Source: Salinigranum salinum (GTDB lineage: Archaea > Halobacteriota > Halobacteria > Halobacteriales > Haloferacaceae). From it: DNA of 64,000 bases. Where the stretch lies: positions 372,001-436,000 of the forward strand of contig NZ_VTOJ01000002.1 in NCBI RefSeq assembly GCF_009176545.1, in the 5' to 3' direction. Below, piece by piece: positions 8,399 through 17,820 of the stretch. Both the position numbers and the translations under genes were made by a program. How positions within the stretch are numbered: the stretch's first letter is position 1; the number at the start of each line of letters is the position of its first letter. The notes beneath the pieces are model-generated. The model was not told the DNA's origin, did no database searches, and saw nothing but the letters and a program-made list of their open reading frames with translations.

Positions 8399-9199
8399 AT
8401 GAATCGGGGGGAGCCGGAGGACGTACTGGAGACGATCTCGCACCGTCGCGAATTCCTCGCGCTCCTCGCCGACGAACCGCTGGACAAAGCCTCGATGGTG
8501 CGTCGGATGAACGTCTCCCGATCGACGGTCAACCGGGCGATCACGACGCTGGAGTCGCACGGCCTCGTCGAACGGGTCGACGGGGCGTACGCGACGACGA
8601 CCACGGGGATCCTCGCACACCGGCACCTCCGGGAGACGCTGTCGGTCGTCGAGGGCCTGATGGACGCACGACCCCTGCTCGCCGACGCCGGCGACGCCGT
8701 CCGCGACGACCTGCCGCTGTCGCTGTTCCGCGACGCGACCGTCGTCGGGGCCGACGACGACCGGCACGGCCCGGTCCGCTTCCTAGTCGACCTCCTCGTG
8801 GGCGCACGGACCATCCGTTCGGTCGGCGCCGTCTTCCGGAACGACGTGCCGACGTCGATCCGCGAGCGGGTCGTGAACGAGGTCGAACTCCGGATGACAT
8901 TCGTCATCTCCTCCGAGACGCTCGACTGGGCACGCACGTACCACGAGCCCGAACTCCGCGCCACCGTCGCCGCGGACGAGCACGACCTGTGGGTCACCGA
9001 CGACCCCCTCCGGACGACCGTAGCGGTGGTCGACACGGGAACCGAGGAGACGGTCACCGTCGTCTTCTACGACGACGCCGGCGAACCGATCGGTCTCGTC
9101 AACACGGCGGACCCCGCCTGTCTCGTCTGGGCGCGCGAACGGATCGACCGGGTGCTGGCGACGGCGACGCCGATCGACGCGATCGTCGACCTCGACTGA
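8399..9199 (+). CDS. HTH transcriptional regulator with FilR1-type C-terminal domain
   Basis: A 266-residue protein. Residues about 10-75 form a winged helix-turn-helix ([16 protein letters not shown] recognition region, then a wing with LVERVDGAY). The rest matches the methanogenesis-regulator FilR1 middle-domain type common among haloarchaeal regulators: SLFRDATVV, then [18 protein letters not shown] and an effector-binding-like beta sheet. The ligand and targets are unknown. The start at 8399 is preferred because an ATG 7 bp upstream is out of frame. Confidence 0.82.
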   Translation: MNRGEPEDVLETISHRREFLALLADEPLDKASMVRRMNVSRSTVNRAITTLESHGLVERVDGAYATTTTGILAHRHLRETLSVVEGLMDARPLLADAGDAVRDDLPLSLFRDATVVGADDDRHGPVRFLVDLLVGARTIRSVGAVFRNDVPTSIRERVVNEVELRMTFVISSETLDWARTYHEPELRATVAADEHDLWVTDDPLRTTVAVVDTGTEETVTVVFYDDAGEPIGLVNTADPACLVWARERIDRVLATATPIDAIVDLD

Positions 9200-9323
9200 C
9201 GGATCGTCGGGGTGCCGGGTCGTCGGGACGCTGGACGACCGAACCCGTTCGTCTCCCTCCGTGGTCGCGCCGCGGCGGCGAGGACGTGGACTTTTGTTCC
9301 CCTGTGCTGTACTGAACCATGCC

Positions 9324-9530
9324 ATGGTGTACAAGAAGATCACGCTCATCGGTCGCAGTCCCGAGAGCTTCGACGCCGCCGTCGACGACGCGATCGACCG
9401 CGCCAACGACACCCTCGACAACGTTCACTGGGTCGAAGTGGACGAACTGGGCGTGGAGATCGCCACGGTCGACGACCGGGAGTATCAGGCCGAAGTCACC
9501 GTCGCCTTCGAGCTCGAGGGGGCGCAGTGA
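9324..9530 (+). CDS. Dodecin (flavin-binding storage protein)
   Basis: A 68-residue protein that closely follows the halophilic dodecin pattern ([10 protein letters not shown], then [16 protein letters not shown] and AFELEGAQ). The flavin-stacking tryptophan W36 and the flavin-contacting Q55 of the Halobacterium salinarum protein are conserved at the same residue numbers. Dodecins form hollow dodecamers that bind riboflavin or lumichrome pairs and protect the cell from flavin phototoxicity. The ATG at 9324 gives the family's exact N-terminus. Confidence 0.95.
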   Translation: MVYKKITLIGRSPESFDAAVDDAIDRANDTLDNVHWVEVDELGVEIATVDDREYQAEVTVAFELEGAQ

Positions 9531-9657
9531 CCGACGGGAACGGCTAATCCGGTCGGGCGACAGGAGTCAGAACGGCTTCGACGCTCCGTCGACCCTCCGA
9601 TCTCGATCCCGCCAGACAAAGGAAACGTTCAGGAGAGCGGAGCGTTTCCTCTCGCAC

Positions 9658-10062
9658 ATGACTCGCGTCGTGGTCCCGGTCAGATACCCCCTGACGGGAC
9701 CCTCCGAAACCACGCTCGAAGAGGCGGTCAGCATCGCCAGTGAACGTGACGCGGATCTGACGGTGCTGCACGTCGACCTCTATCAGGACTCCAGAGGCGT
9801 CACCCGTGCGGACCTCAAGCGCGCGGTCGAGCGAGCGGTCGGACCGGTCGGCCGCGCCCGGTACGTGGTCCGCCGCGGCTTCCTCGTGGAGGAGACGATC
9901 CTCGAGGAGATCGCCGCCGAAGGAGCGGACATCGTCGTGATCGGCTCACAGCAGGCCTCGCGGTGGCGAACGATGGTCAGACGGTTCATCGACGACCCCG
10001 ACATCGAGACGTTCCTCCGCGAGAAGCTCGACTGTCAGGTCGTCACCGTCCGCTCCGACTAG
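9658..10062 (+). CDS. Universal stress protein (UspA family)
   Basis: A 134-residue single Usp domain: an N-terminal VVVPVRYPL strand, the DLTVLHVDLY strand, and a C-terminal ADIVVIGSQQASRW followed by CQVVTVRS. The ATP-binding G-2x-G-9x-G(S/T) signature is only partly kept (IGSQQASRW), so nucleotide binding is uncertain. The gene is preceded by a 127-bp gap after dodecin and is convergent with the MscS gene. Confidence 0.85.
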   Translation: MTRVVVPVRYPLTGPSETTLEEAVSIASERDADLTVLHVDLYQDSRGVTRADLKRAVERAVGPVGRARYVVRRGFLVEETILEEIAAEGADIVVIGSQQASRWRTMVRRFIDDPDIETFLREKLDCQVVTVRSD

Positions 10063-10065
10063 TCG

Positions 10066-11043
10066 CTACTCCTCGGGGGGAGCCGACGGCGCGGGGGCGT
10101 GCTCCGCCGCGCTCTCGCGTCCGTTCGTGACGGCGACCCGGGCGGTGCCGCTGGTCTCGTCGAAGACGTGGTGCTGATGCGGGTAGGCCATCTCGACGCC
10201 CTCGCCGTCGGCGTCGAGCAGCGGTCCGAGGTTGGTCAGGACGCGCGACCGGACGGTCCCGAGCTTGTACGGCTTCTTCGCCCAGTAGCGCAGCGTGAGG
10301 CGGATGCCGTGGTCGGCGTACTGGTCGATGTACGCCGTCGGTTTCGCGGGGTAGCGGGCGCTCCCGATCCGGATGTCCGGCCCGCCCTCGATGACCATGT
10401 CGCACTGCCTGCCGGCCTGTTCGAGCAGCCTGCGTGCCCTGTCGACGTCCGACTCGTACGTCACCGTCACCTTGAGCGTGAGCCGGGTGCGTTCGTCCTC
10501 CGCGGAGTAGTTGACGACGTCGCGGTCCCGGATCGTGGAGTTCGAGATGACGAGAAAGGAGTTGTCGAGCGTGAACATCTTGGTGTACCGGAGGGTGATG
10601 TCGTCGACGAACCCCCGCCGCCCGTCGTCGAGTTCGATCATGTCGCCGATCTCGTACGGCTGATCGGCGAGGATGAACAGGCCGTTGATGACGCTCCCGA
10701 TCAGCGGGGCGAGGATGATCCCCGTCACGGCCGAGAACACGCCCACCGAGATGACGATGTTGGATAGTTCGATGCCGACGGCGTTGAGCCCGAACGCGAC
10801 CGCCAGAAGGACGGTGAAGACCCGGACGGACTTGAGGACGGTCTGTGCGACGCTCTGCCGTCTGAACTGTCGCGCGACCGGCCGCCCGAGGAGGCGAACG
10901 ACGTACGTCGAGAGGTACGCGCCCACGGCGAGGTGGAGCAACACCACCACGAGCCGCCAGCCGGGGAACTGTGCCCAGGTCGGGAGCAGGTCCGCGAGCG
11001 TCCACCCGTTCGCCGTCTGCAGTACCACCGCGACGGTATCCAT
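10066..11043 (-). CDS. Small-conductance mechanosensitive channel (MscS family)
   Basis: A 325-residue protein with three or four N-terminal membrane helices (residues about 25-150), including the Gly/Ala-rich pore helix around [17 protein letters not shown], then the cytoplasmic beta domain with [21 protein letters not shown] and SNSTI, and an alpha/beta C-terminal domain. MscS channels open under membrane tension during osmotic downshock. The ATG at 11043 is preferred over much longer open frames because a TTTTTTAT box lies 21-29 bp upstream and the N-terminus is then of family length. Confidence 0.92.
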   Translation of the reverse strand: MDTVAVVLQTANGWTLADLLPTWAQFPGWRLVVVLLHLAVGAYLSTYVVRLLGRPVARQFRRQSVAQTVLKSVRVFTVLLAVAFGLNAVGIELSNIVISVGVFSAVTGIILAPLIGSVINGLFILADQPYEIGDMIELDDGRRGFVDDITLRYTKMFTLDNSFLVISNSTIRDRDVVNYSAEDERTRLTLKVTVTYESDVDRARRLLEQAGRQCDMVIEGGPDIRIGSARYPAKPTAYIDQYADHGIRLTLRYWAKKPYKLGTVRSRVLTNLGPLLDADGEGVEMAYPHQHHVFDETSGTARVAVTNGRESAAEHAPAPSAPPEE

Positions 11044-11063
11044 GCGCCAGCGTCGGAGTGTCC

Positions 11064-11072
11064 ATAAAAAAG
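11064..11072 (-). promoter_or_regulatory. TATA box of MscS gene
   Basis: Minus-strand CTTTTTTAT lies 21-29 bp before the ATG at 11043. Confidence 0.65.
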
Positions 11073-11308
11073 GGTTGTCCTCGCCACCCTGCTCGTCCGT
11101 GCTTCGGATTCGACGTCGGGCACGTCGGATTCGATCGGGAGACCACGGACTGCAGACCGCAGACGCTGGCTCCCGGGCGAGCCAGCGAAGCCACCTCGTC
11201 GCCGCGTCCCGACCGCTCGCCGACGAGTCGTCGACGGAGCGTGGCTGATCCGACGATTCGCGTCCACACGGACGAACAACTAAGCCACGTGTCGGTGAAC
11301 CAGTTGGC

Positions 11309-12049
11309 ATGTCCGAGACGACACGCGCGCCGCCCGACGTTCGCGTCTCCCACGACAGCGAGCCGAGCAACACGATCCTCGCGGGCTTCTCGGCGTTCGG
11401 GCTCGCCGGGCTCACGGCCGTCGACTTCCTCGTCGAACACCTCGAACTCGAACAGCAGGGCCACGTCACCGTCGAGGGTCTCCCGACCATCACCCCGTTC
11501 ACCGAGGGCCGCCCCCGCCACGCGACGCGGCTCTACTCCCGCGACGACCTCGACGTCACCGTCCTCGTGGCCGAACTGTTCGTCCCCACCTCGGTCGGAC
11601 ACGCGTTCGCCGACGCCCTCCTCGACTGGACCGAGGGCGGTCCCGTGGAAGAGGTGGTCGTCCTCGCCGGTGTCCCCGTCCCGCACGGTCCGGACGCCCA
11701 CCGGACGTTCTACATCGCCACCGACGACTACCGCGACCGACGACTCGCTGACGTCGAGATCCCGCCGATGGGCACTGGCTTCCTCGACGGCGTCAACGCG
11801 GCGCTGGTGGCCCGGGGTCTCGACTCCCCGCTCGGCGTCTGCGTCTACGTCACGCCGGTTCACGCCCACGCGCCCGACGTCGACGCGGCCATCCGACTCG
11901 TCGAGGCCATCGAGGCGGTGTACCAACTCGGTATCGACCCGTCACCGCTCCGCGAGTTCGCCGAGCGGGTCCGCCAGTACTACGCGGACCTCGCGGCGCG
12001 GATGGACGACCAGCAGACCGAGGTTCCCGAGGACCGAATGTACATGTGA
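11309..12049 (+). CDS. PAC2-family protein, archaeal proteasome-assembly-chaperone type
   Basis: A 246-residue PAC2-fold protein: [19 protein letters not shown] at the start, [24 protein letters not shown], and a long C-terminal helix region with [15 protein letters not shown]. Eukaryotic PAC2 and archaeal PbaA act on proteasome assembly. The last three residues are M-Y-M, which fits the hydrophobic-Tyr-any (HbYX) tail by which PbaA and proteasomal ATPases dock on the 20S alpha ring. This supports a proteasome-linked role, but binding is inferred. Confidence 0.85.
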   Translation: MSETTRAPPDVRVSHDSEPSNTILAGFSAFGLAGLTAVDFLVEHLELEQQGHVTVEGLPTITPFTEGRPRHATRLYSRDDLDVTVLVAELFVPTSVGHAFADALLDWTEGGPVEEVVVLAGVPVPHGPDAHRTFYIATDDYRDRRLADVEIPPMGTGFLDGVNAALVARGLDSPLGVCVYVTPVHAHAPDVDAAIRLVEAIEAVYQLGIDPSPLREFAERVRQYYADLAARMDDQQTEVPEDRMYM

Positions 12050-12219
12050 GAGCCGGCAGACGCTCGCACGGACTCCCGTCCGGGCCGGCTGTTCCCCGAC
12101 CCGCGACCGCCTCGTTTCCGGGACGCAGACGGAGTTTCGACCCGCGACCGCCTCGTCCACGGGTCGCCGGTGGTTGTCCCGATCCAGGAAACGGTGTTCC
12201 GTAACGTCGTGCTACTCGG

Positions 12220-12230
12220 TTTATAATAAA
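12220..12230 (+). promoter_or_regulatory. TATA box of trmB
   Basis: TTTATAATAAA lies 31-41 bp before the ATG at 12261. A second AT-rich box (CTTTATC) at 12233-12239 is closer, so the leader is at most about ten bases. Confidence 0.6.
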
Positions 12231-12260
12231 TCCTTTATCCCAGAAGGCCAACTGCCGCGT

Positions 12261-13322
12261 ATGGTAGACGACCTGCGGACGACGATGGAGCGCGTCGGCG
12301 ACCGCTTCAACCTCGGCGAGTACGAGATCGAGGCGTATCTGGCCGTACTCGAACACGGACAGTTGACGGCGAGCGAGATCGCCGACCGGACCGACATCCC
12401 CCAGCCCCGGGTGTACGACACGGTCCGGTCGCTCTCCGATCGGGGACTCGTCGAACTGCGCGAGTCCCGTCCGATGAAGATCGTCGCTGTCGACCCCGAG
12501 GACGCCTTCGGAAGCATCCAGACCTCGCTGACCGAACTCGTCTCCGAACTCGAGGCGCGGTACACGGCTCCCGCCCGCGACACGGAGGCCGTCACGCTCG
12601 TCAAGTCGCGCTCGACCATCCTCCGGTACGTCGAGGAGATCATCGAGACTGCCGAGTACGAACTGGTGCTGTCGCTGACGCCGGACCTCCTCCGGCGGTT
12701 CCGCGACGACCTCGCCCGACAGATCGACGCGGGCGTGAGCATCGACCTGCTCGTGACACCCGCATCCAAGGCACCCGACCCCCGCGAATTCGACTACCTC
12801 GACGTCGCCACCGTGGCACGGGCCCGCCGCGGCATCACCACCCCCGTCCTCGCGGTCGCCGACGGCGACTACTCCATCTACGCCACGCAGGACGCCCTCC
12901 GGGACGACCGCGACCGCTACGGCGTCATCTTCAACCGTTCCGCCCTGGGCTTCCTCGTGAGCGGCTTCTTCGGTACGGTGCTGTGGACCACGGCCGAGAC
13001 GCTCGACGCCGACGGTAAGCGCCGGCCGTTCCCCCGGCGGTACGCGTCGATCCGCCGCGCCGTCAAGGACGTTCGCGAGATGGAGGGGCCGTTTTACGCC
13101 TCGGTCTCCGGCCGCGACGTCGAGACCGGCGAGGCCATCATCGTCGAGGGTCGCGTCGAGACGTACACGTTCGAGGACACCGAGGAGGTCGCGTCGTTCG
13201 TCATCGAGACCGACGACGGCCCGGTCGACGTCGGTGGACTGGTCGCCGCGCTCGAATCCGTCGAGGCCCAGGAGATCCTGCTCGGACGCGACGGCGTGCC
13301 CGACCGGGCGTCGCTAGACTGA
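12261..13322 (+). CDS. trmB: TrmB-family sugar-responsive transcriptional regulator
   Basis: A 353-residue protein, the length of the haloarchaeal TrmB. Residues 1-80 form the TrmB winged helix ([16 protein letters not shown], then [17 protein letters not shown]). A phospholipase-D-like middle region follows ([15 protein letters not shown]), and the C-terminal sugar-binding TrmB domain has [14 protein letters not shown] and a beta-barrel end. In Halobacterium, TrmB controls gluconeogenesis, glycolysis and cofactor genes according to glucose. The window contains ppsA (55393), a known TrmB-type target in other haloarchaea, but I did not find a complete operator there. Confidence 0.88.
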   Translation: MVDDLRTTMERVGDRFNLGEYEIEAYLAVLEHGQLTASEIADRTDIPQPRVYDTVRSLSDRGLVELRESRPMKIVAVDPEDAFGSIQTSLTELVSELEARYTAPARDTEAVTLVKSRSTILRYVEEIIETAEYELVLSLTPDLLRRFRDDLARQIDAGVSIDLLVTPASKAPDPREFDYLDVATVARARRGITTPVLAVADGDYSIYATQDALRDDRDRYGVIFNRSALGFLVSGFFGTVLWTTAETLDADGKRRPFPRRYASIRRAVKDVREMEGPFYASVSGRDVETGEAIIVEGRVETYTFEDTEEVASFVIETDDGPVDVGGLVAALESVEAQEILLGRDGVPDRASLD

Positions 13323-13480
13323 CCCGACCGGGACGGGGCTGTCGAACGTCTCGGTGGTCGGTCGGGTGCGGAGCGTGTCCCGAACGCAGTAGCTGTCTCG
13401 ATCACCGGGGAGGCGCATCGGCTCGGCGAGGATCTACCGAACGGCCGACGAGGGCGGCTGCAGGCCGGCGGGGCAGACGG

Positions 13481-13702
13481 CTAGCAGCCGCCGCCCTCGT
13501 CGGGATGCCACGCACACGCGTTCCCGGTCGTGAGACGGTTTTCGTCGATGTACGCGGCGAGACACGCGTAGTGACAGAAGTACTCGGGCGACCCGCAGTC
13601 GTCCTCACAGTCACGCACGCAGATCGGGTCGTGGTCGAAGATTCGCGACGCGCAGTACGCACACCGCTCGTCCGCGTCCGGTGTTTCGACGGTCGTGGAC
13701 AT
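13481..13702 (-). CDS. Small cysteine-rich putative zinc-binding protein (73 aa)
   Basis: A 73-residue protein with CAYC near the start, then a run of further Cys/His (IC, DCEDDC, YFCHYAC) and a C-terminal ACAWHPDEGGGC. The YFCHYAC segment resembles the second half of treble-clef zinc knuckles. At least two zinc ions could be held. The family is not recognised with certainty; similar haloarchaeal microproteins are annotated only as DUFs. The gene is separated from its neighbours by gaps of about 160 and 260 bp. Confidence 0.7.
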   Translation of the reverse strand: MSTTVETPDADERCAYCASRIFDHDPICVRDCEDDCGSPEYFCHYACLAAYIDENRLTTGNACAWHPDEGGGC

Positions 13703-13793
13703 GCGAGTGATAGTGGACCACCCATGGAAAACGTTTCGTAGCGACCCCGGCGGGGACGTGGCCCGTACCCAGCAACCCGACCGCTCGCGAGCG

Positions 13794-13869
13794 GAGAACC
13801 GTTTCGATGACCGATGCTCCGAAAACCGTTTCGATGACCGATGCTCGGAGAACCGTTTCGGAGACCGAG
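13794..13869. repeat. 27-bp tandem repeat, about 2.8 copies
   Basis: Units start at 13794, 13821 and 13848; the first two differ at two positions and the third diverges after its first half. The core is AACCGTTTCGATGACCGATG. It lies in the gap between two minus-strand genes and is not part of a recognised gene. Confidence 0.75.
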
Positions 13870-13963
13870 ACGGTCGCGTCGACCGAACGGAGTTCGTATC
13901 GCGGTCCCCGAGCGTCGACCGAACCGACCGTTCGACAGGCGGCCCTCCCGGTCGGACCGAGAC

Positions 13964-14824
13964 TCAGAACTCGTACAGCAGTTCGTCGCAGTCGGCACAG
14001 GCGAGGACGGGCGTCTCCGGCTTGTCGTACACGCCGACCGTGCCACCGCAGCAGTTCTTCACGACGGTCTCCTCGACGGCCCCACCGCAGACGGGGCAGC
14101 TCTCGAGGAAGAGTCGAATCGGCGTCGCCGCCTGCGCGGCGGTCAGCGGGTCGACCCGGTCGCCGATGGCGGCGACGGCAGCCGTGTCGGCGACGGCGTG
14201 CGCCCGCGAGAGCCACACCTCGTCGCCTCCGGCACCGGCAACCGTCTCGGCGTCGTCACGATCCTCCTCGGCGACGGCGGTTCGCGTCACGACGACCCAG
14301 TCGCCGTCGCCCTCGACGCGGCCCTCCGCGGGGAAGGGTGCCGCCGACGCGGTCGACGCCGCCAGCTCCGCGTCCGAGACGTCGCGGAGCCGTCGCATCC
14401 CCGCCTCCCAGCTCCGGCGCACGTCGTCGGCGAGGAAGAGGTCGCCCGACTCGTCGGCCGTGACGACGCCGGCGTCAACGAGGCGGCGGATGAGCTCGTC
14501 CCCGTCGACCTCCTCGTCGACGAGCGACTCCGAGGTCCGGCCACCGTCGGCCCGTTCGGGCCGGGCGTGACCGAACCGGTCGCCGACGTCGACCGGGAGC
14601 CGCGCGATCAGCCGTGGCGCGACCGTCGGGGTGTACGGGACGACGTACCCCCGCAGGGCGACGAGCGCGCTGCCCGCGAGGAGCGCGAGCACGCCGAGCG
14701 GCGGGGACACTACTCCGAGGAGCGCACTCGCGACGACGACGACGACGGCGTTCACCACGGTACAGGGCCAGCACCGGTTCTCGCCGGTGTACTCCGGACG
14801 GCGGAGTCGTGACGGCAGTGACAT
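13964..14824 (-). CDS. Conserved haloarchaeal membrane protein with C-terminal zinc ribbon
   Basis: A 286-residue protein starting MSLPSRLRRPEYTGENRCWP, with two hydrophobic helices at about residues 25-62 (VVNAVVVVVASALLG and LGVLALLAGSALVALRGYVV). A soluble domain rich in acidic and Ala residues follows, and then a C-terminal ribbon with CPVCGG, NCCGG and CADCDE. The start at 14824 matches the conserved N-terminus and follows a better context than an ATG 30 bp upstream. No function is known. A membrane-anchored zinc-ribbon sensor or scaffold is a guess. Confidence 0.72.
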   Translation of the reverse strand: MSLPSRLRRPEYTGENRCWPCTVVNAVVVVVASALLGVVSPPLGVLALLAGSALVALRGYVVPYTPTVAPRLIARLPVDVGDRFGHARPERADGGRTSESLVDEEVDGDELIRRLVDAGVVTADESGDLFLADDVRRSWEAGMRRLRDVSDAELAASTASAAPFPAEGRVEGDGDWVVVTRTAVAEEDRDDAETVAGAGGDEVWLSRAHAVADTAAVAAIGDRVDPLTAAQAATPIRLFLESCPVCGGAVEETVVKNCCGGTVGVYDKPETPVLACADCDELLYEF

Positions 14825-14903
14825 GGACGAACGTGAGAAAGCCGGCTGTTTCAACCTGTCTGTCCCGGGCAGCCGTCGTCAGTGGGTGGCGACCACGGCT
14901 GGA

Positions 14904-15977
14904 TCACTCGTCGAGCCGGACGGCCCGACCCTCGCTCGCCGAGCGGTAGATGGCGTCGATGACCCGCTGGACCGTGAGTCCCTGGTCGACCGTGTTGCGC
15001 CCGAGCGTCCCCGTCCGCACCGCCTCGACGAACGCGCGCTGTTCCTGGCGGTGGGTGACCGACTCGCGGGTGTCGACGACCGACGTCGAGAGGTGGTTCG
15101 CACCGCCGACGCCGGCCTCGTACACCGTGAGTTCGTGCTCGTTGCGGTCGAGCGTCGCCCCCGCTTCGGTCCCGCGCACGACGAACTCGTCGGAGTCGGG
15201 GCGGTTCGCCGCCCACGCCACCTCGAGCGAGACAGTCTGCCCGTCGGCACAGCGGATGAACGCCGACGCCGAGTCCTCGACGTCGAAGCCGCCCGGTCCC
15301 TCGTCGGCACCCCACTGCCGGAGGAAGGCGTAGTCGTCGCGGGTGCCGAACTCCGACCGGGTCGTCCCCGACACCTCGACGACCTCGGGGAAGTCGAGGA
15401 AGTACAGCGCGAGGTCGATCGCGTGGACGCCGATGTCGATGAGCGCGCCACCGCCGGCGACGTCCTTCGAGGTGAACCACGAGCCGCGGCCGGGGATCCC
15501 CCGTCGCCGGACGTAGTTGGCCTCGACGTGTGTCACGTCGCCGTATCTCCCCGCACGGAGATCGTGTTTCAGCACCTCGACCGGGTTCGAGAACCGGTTG
15601 TTGAACCCGACCATGCAGATCGCGTCGGCGTCGTGGGCGGCCGCCGCGATCCGCTCGGCGCTCTCGACCGAGTGGGCCAGCGGCTTCTCGAGGAGCACGT
15701 GGACCCCGGCCTCGAGTGCCGCGACGGCGTACTCCTCGTGGAACCGGTTGGGGGTCGTGACGACGACGGCGTCGGTCGCCGCGAACAGCGCCGTCCGGTC
15801 GTCGTACACCTCGACGTCGTGTTCCTCGGCGAACGACCGCCGCGCCCCGGCGTCGATGTCGAGCCCCGCGACCAGTTCCGCTCCGTCGACGTCCCGGAGG
15901 AACTCCGCGTGGTAGCCGCCGATGTTTCCGAGCCCGACGATACCGATCCGTACCCGCTCGTCGTCTGTGGAGGTCAT
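14904..15977 (-). CDS. Gfo/Idh/MocA-family NAD(P)-dependent oxidoreductase
   Basis: A 357-residue protein. The N-terminal Rossmann fold starts IGIVGLGNIGGYH (GxGxxG) with D43-type acidic end (AGLDID). The family EKP motif occurs in LLEKPLAHS, and the catalytic-region Asp/His follow in GGGALIDIGVHAIDL. These enzymes oxidise or epimerise sugars and inositols; the substrate cannot be told from sequence alone. The gene stands alone, 246 bp downstream of ndk on the same strand. Confidence 0.9.
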   Translation of the reverse strand: MTSTDDERVRIGIVGLGNIGGYHAEFLRDVDGAELVAGLDIDAGARRSFAEEHDVEVYDDRTALFAATDAVVVTTPNRFHEEYAVAALEAGVHVLLEKPLAHSVESAERIAAAAHDADAICMVGFNNRFSNPVEVLKHDLRAGRYGDVTHVEANYVRRRGIPGRGSWFTSKDVAGGGALIDIGVHAIDLALYFLDFPEVVEVSGTTRSEFGTRDDYAFLRQWGADEGPGGFDVEDSASAFIRCADGQTVSLEVAWAANRPDSDEFVVRGTEAGATLDRNEHELTVYEAGVGGANHLSTSVVDTRESVTHRQEQRAFVEAVRTGTLGRNTVDQGLTVQRVIDAIYRSASEGRAVRLDE

Positions 15978-16029
15978 ACGACAGCCGAGACGGTCCGAGT
16001 GGTTACGTGTTGCGAGTTCGATGGACCCG

Positions 16030-16092
16030 GCCGACCGTCACGAGGAGACTGCCGACCGTCACGAGGAGACTGCCGACAGTTACCGGAGAACT
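16030..16092. repeat. 21-bp tandem repeat, three copies
   Basis: GCCGACCGTCACGAGGAGAC(T) is present twice exactly (16030-16050, 16051-16071) and once degenerated (16072-16092). It lies in the gap between ndk and the Gfo/Idh gene. Either strand could read it as part of a terminator-proximal region; no gene covers it. Confidence 0.75.
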
Positions 16093-16223
16093 GCCGAGGG
16101 GTCACGCTCACGACGAGCGAGTCCGTCGCGTTCGGGACGTGGCACGATCGGTCCGGCGGATCGGAACGGGTCGACAGAAGGAAAACCGCACCGCGTCGGC
16201 GATTCTGTGTAAGCCAGTACGAC

Positions 16224-16715
16224 TCAGTGCGACTCTTCCTCGTAGATCCACGCCGCCGAGTCGAGGCCCCAGTCGACGAGTTCCTCCTCGTCGAAGAAGA
16301 GGCCGATCTCGCGCTCGTTCGGCGGGACGTCGTCCTCGTCCTCCATCGGCGCGGAGGCGTGGATGACGTTGTGACCGAGGTCCAGTCCGTAGTCGCCGCG
16401 GATGGTGCCCGGGGGCGAGTCGGCGGGGTCGGTCTCGCCGACCATGCTCCGGACCTGTCGCACCGCGTCGGCACCCTCCCACACCATCGCGAAGACGGGG
16501 CCGGAGGTGATGAACTCGACGAGCCCCTCGAAGAAGGGCTTGCCCTCGTGCTCGCCGTAGTGGTCGTGGGCGAGGTCGTCGTCGACCTGCATGAATTTCG
16601 CGCCGACGAGTTTGAGACCGCGCGCCTCGAAGCGCGAGACGATGTCTCCGACGAGTCCGCGCTGGACCCCGTCCGGCTTTACCATCACGAACGTGCGCTC
16701 GTCGTGGTGACTCAC
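16224..16715 (-). CDS. ndk: Nucleoside diphosphate kinase
   Basis: A 163-residue protein that transfers the gamma phosphate between nucleoside triphosphates and diphosphates. Visible are [15 protein letters not shown] (ATP-binding Lys), the region with RSMVGETDP, and the catalytic histidine in GHNVIHAS. The start is taken as the GTG at 16715, giving the N-terminus SHHDERTF usual for haloarchaea; an upstream GTG would add three residues. It is the last gene of the rpl7ae-rps28e-rpl24e-ndk operon, 76 bp after rpl24e. Confidence 0.95.
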   Translation of the reverse strand: MSHHDERTFVMVKPDGVQRGLVGDIVSRFEARGLKLVGAKFMQVDDDLAHDHYGEHEGKPFFEGLVEFITSGPVFAMVWEGADAVRQVRSMVGETDPADSPPGTIRGDYGLDLGHNVIHASAPMEDEDDVPPNEREIGLFFDEEELVDWGLDSAAWIYEEESH

Positions 16716-16791
16716 GCGAACCACCTCGTGGTGAGCGTGAGGTCGAAAGTCGCAGTCGACGAGCGGAGCGAGTTGAACCGTCTTTCGGAAC

Positions 16792-17202
16792 TCATTCTTC
16801 GTCGTCCTCGTCCTCGTCGTCGGCGACCGCCGACTCAGTCGTGTCGGCGTCGGCCACCTCTTCCGCATCTTCCGCGTCTTCCGCGTCTTCCGCGTCCTCC
16901 GTCGCTTCGTCGTCCTCGGGTTCGTCGACCGCTTCGGCCTCGGCGACTGCTTCGGTCTCCGCGGCTGCTTCGGCCTCCGCGGCCGCAGCGGCCGCCGCGT
17001 CCCGGGCCGCCTGTGCGCGTTCGCCCTGGCGCCGTCCCTCGGCGGTCCACTCGAGGTCGCGGGCCTCCCGACCCAGGAGGTAGTTCTTCTCGGCCTTCGA
17101 GTCCTTGAAGTGGAGCACGGTGCCGTCGGTCCTGACGAACACCGTCCCCGTGCCGGGTTCGATGTCGTCGCCCGTGTAGTCGCAGGTTCGTTTCTCGACC
17201 AT
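16792..17202 (-). CDS. rpl24e: Ribosomal protein L24e with long acidic C-terminal tail
   Basis: Residues 1-60 are a normal archaeal L24e: [16 protein letters not shown], and [15 protein letters not shown]. The first half of the usual four-cysteine zinc site appears as a single CDYTG here. The remaining about 75 residues are a low-complexity extension: Ala/Glu-rich, then DAE repeats ([12 protein letters not shown]) and a polyacidic end. Archaeal L24e proteins are normally about 55-70 residues, so the tail doubles the protein. The ATG shares its A with the TAA stop of rps28e. Confidence 0.92.
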   Translation of the reverse strand: MVEKRTCDYTGDDIEPGTGTVFVRTDGTVLHFKDSKAEKNYLLGREARDLEWTAEGRRQGERAQAARDAAAAAAAEAEAAAETEAVAEAEAVDEPEDDEATEDAEDAEDAEDAEEVADADTTESAVADDEDEDDEE

Positions 17203-17426
17203 TACTGTCCCCCGATGGAGTCGGCGTCGCGCTGGGTCTCCCGCAGCTGGAGGATGTCCCCCTCGCGGACGGGCCCCAGCACGTTTCGCGTGATGATGCG
17301 ACCCTGGTTCGAGCCCTCGCGGATGCGGCACTTGACCTGCATCGCCTCGCCGTGCATGCCGGTCTTGCCGACGATCTCGATGACCTCCGCGGAGGTGGAG
17401 TCGCTCGCGCTCTCTTCTGCGCTCAT
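17202..17426 (-). CDS. rps28e: Ribosomal protein S28e
   Basis: A 74-residue small-subunit protein with the S28e core [20 protein letters not shown], the conserved [12 protein letters not shown] and LRETQRDA. The first about 12 residues are an acidic, Ser-rich extension common in halophiles. It sits between rpl7ae (6-bp gap) and rpl24e (1-bp overlap), the gene order seen throughout Halobacteria. Confidence 0.96.
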   Translation of the reverse strand: MSAEESASDSTSAEVIEIVGKTGMHGEAMQVKCRIREGSNQGRIITRNVLGPVREGDILQLRETQRDADSIGGQ

Positions 17427-17432
17427 GGTCGG

Positions 17433-17795
17433 TTATCGGAGTTCCTCGACCTTCGAGGCGATGTCCTCGACGCTCGACTCGGCCTCGCCGGCGTCGACGA
17501 TGGCCGCGGCGGCGCTGCCGACTTCGAGGCCGGCGGCGTGGCCGATGTCGTCCTGCGTCTCCACGAAGATGTACGGGATGCCCTTCTCCTCGGCGATGTC
17601 GGGGAGGTGCATCACGATCTCTTCGGGGGAGACGTCCTCGGCGATGAGGACGAGCACGGCGTTGCCACGCTCGATCGCCTTCGTCGTCTCGTTCGTCCCT
17701 TTCTTTACCGTTCCTGTGTCTCGTGCGACCTCGAGCGCGTCGACGGCGCTTTCGGCGAGGTCTGCGGGTACATCGTAGTCAACGTAAACTGGCAT
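17433..17795 (-). CDS. rpl7ae: Ribosomal protein L7Ae, also kink-turn-binding protein of box C/D and H/ACA RNPs
   Basis: A 120-residue protein with the L7Ae RNA-binding signatures [16 protein letters not shown] and [12 protein letters not shown], and [13 protein letters not shown]. Besides being a ribosomal subunit it binds kink-turns in archaeal sRNPs and RNase P. It is the first gene of the operon. Unlike many genes here it has a leader of about 110 nt with a strong Shine-Dalgarno sequence (GGAGGAGG) before the ATG. The leader holds a kink-turn-like fold, described as a separate feature. Confidence 0.96.
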   Translation of the reverse strand: MPVYVDYDVPADLAESAVDALEVARDTGTVKKGTNETTKAIERGNAVLVLIAEDVSPEEIVMHLPDIAEEKGIPYIFVETQDDIGHAAGLEVGSAAAAIVDAGEAESSVEDIASKVEELR

Positions 17796-17820
17796 GGTAT
17801 CCTCCTCCTACCCGGGGCTC

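Noticed and set aside
10971-12260. An open frame continuing about 430 codons upstream of trmB
   Set aside because: It runs through the PAC2 gene in the wrong frame and is Ser/Arg-rich. The TrmB winged helix starts at 12261 behind an AT-rich promoter.
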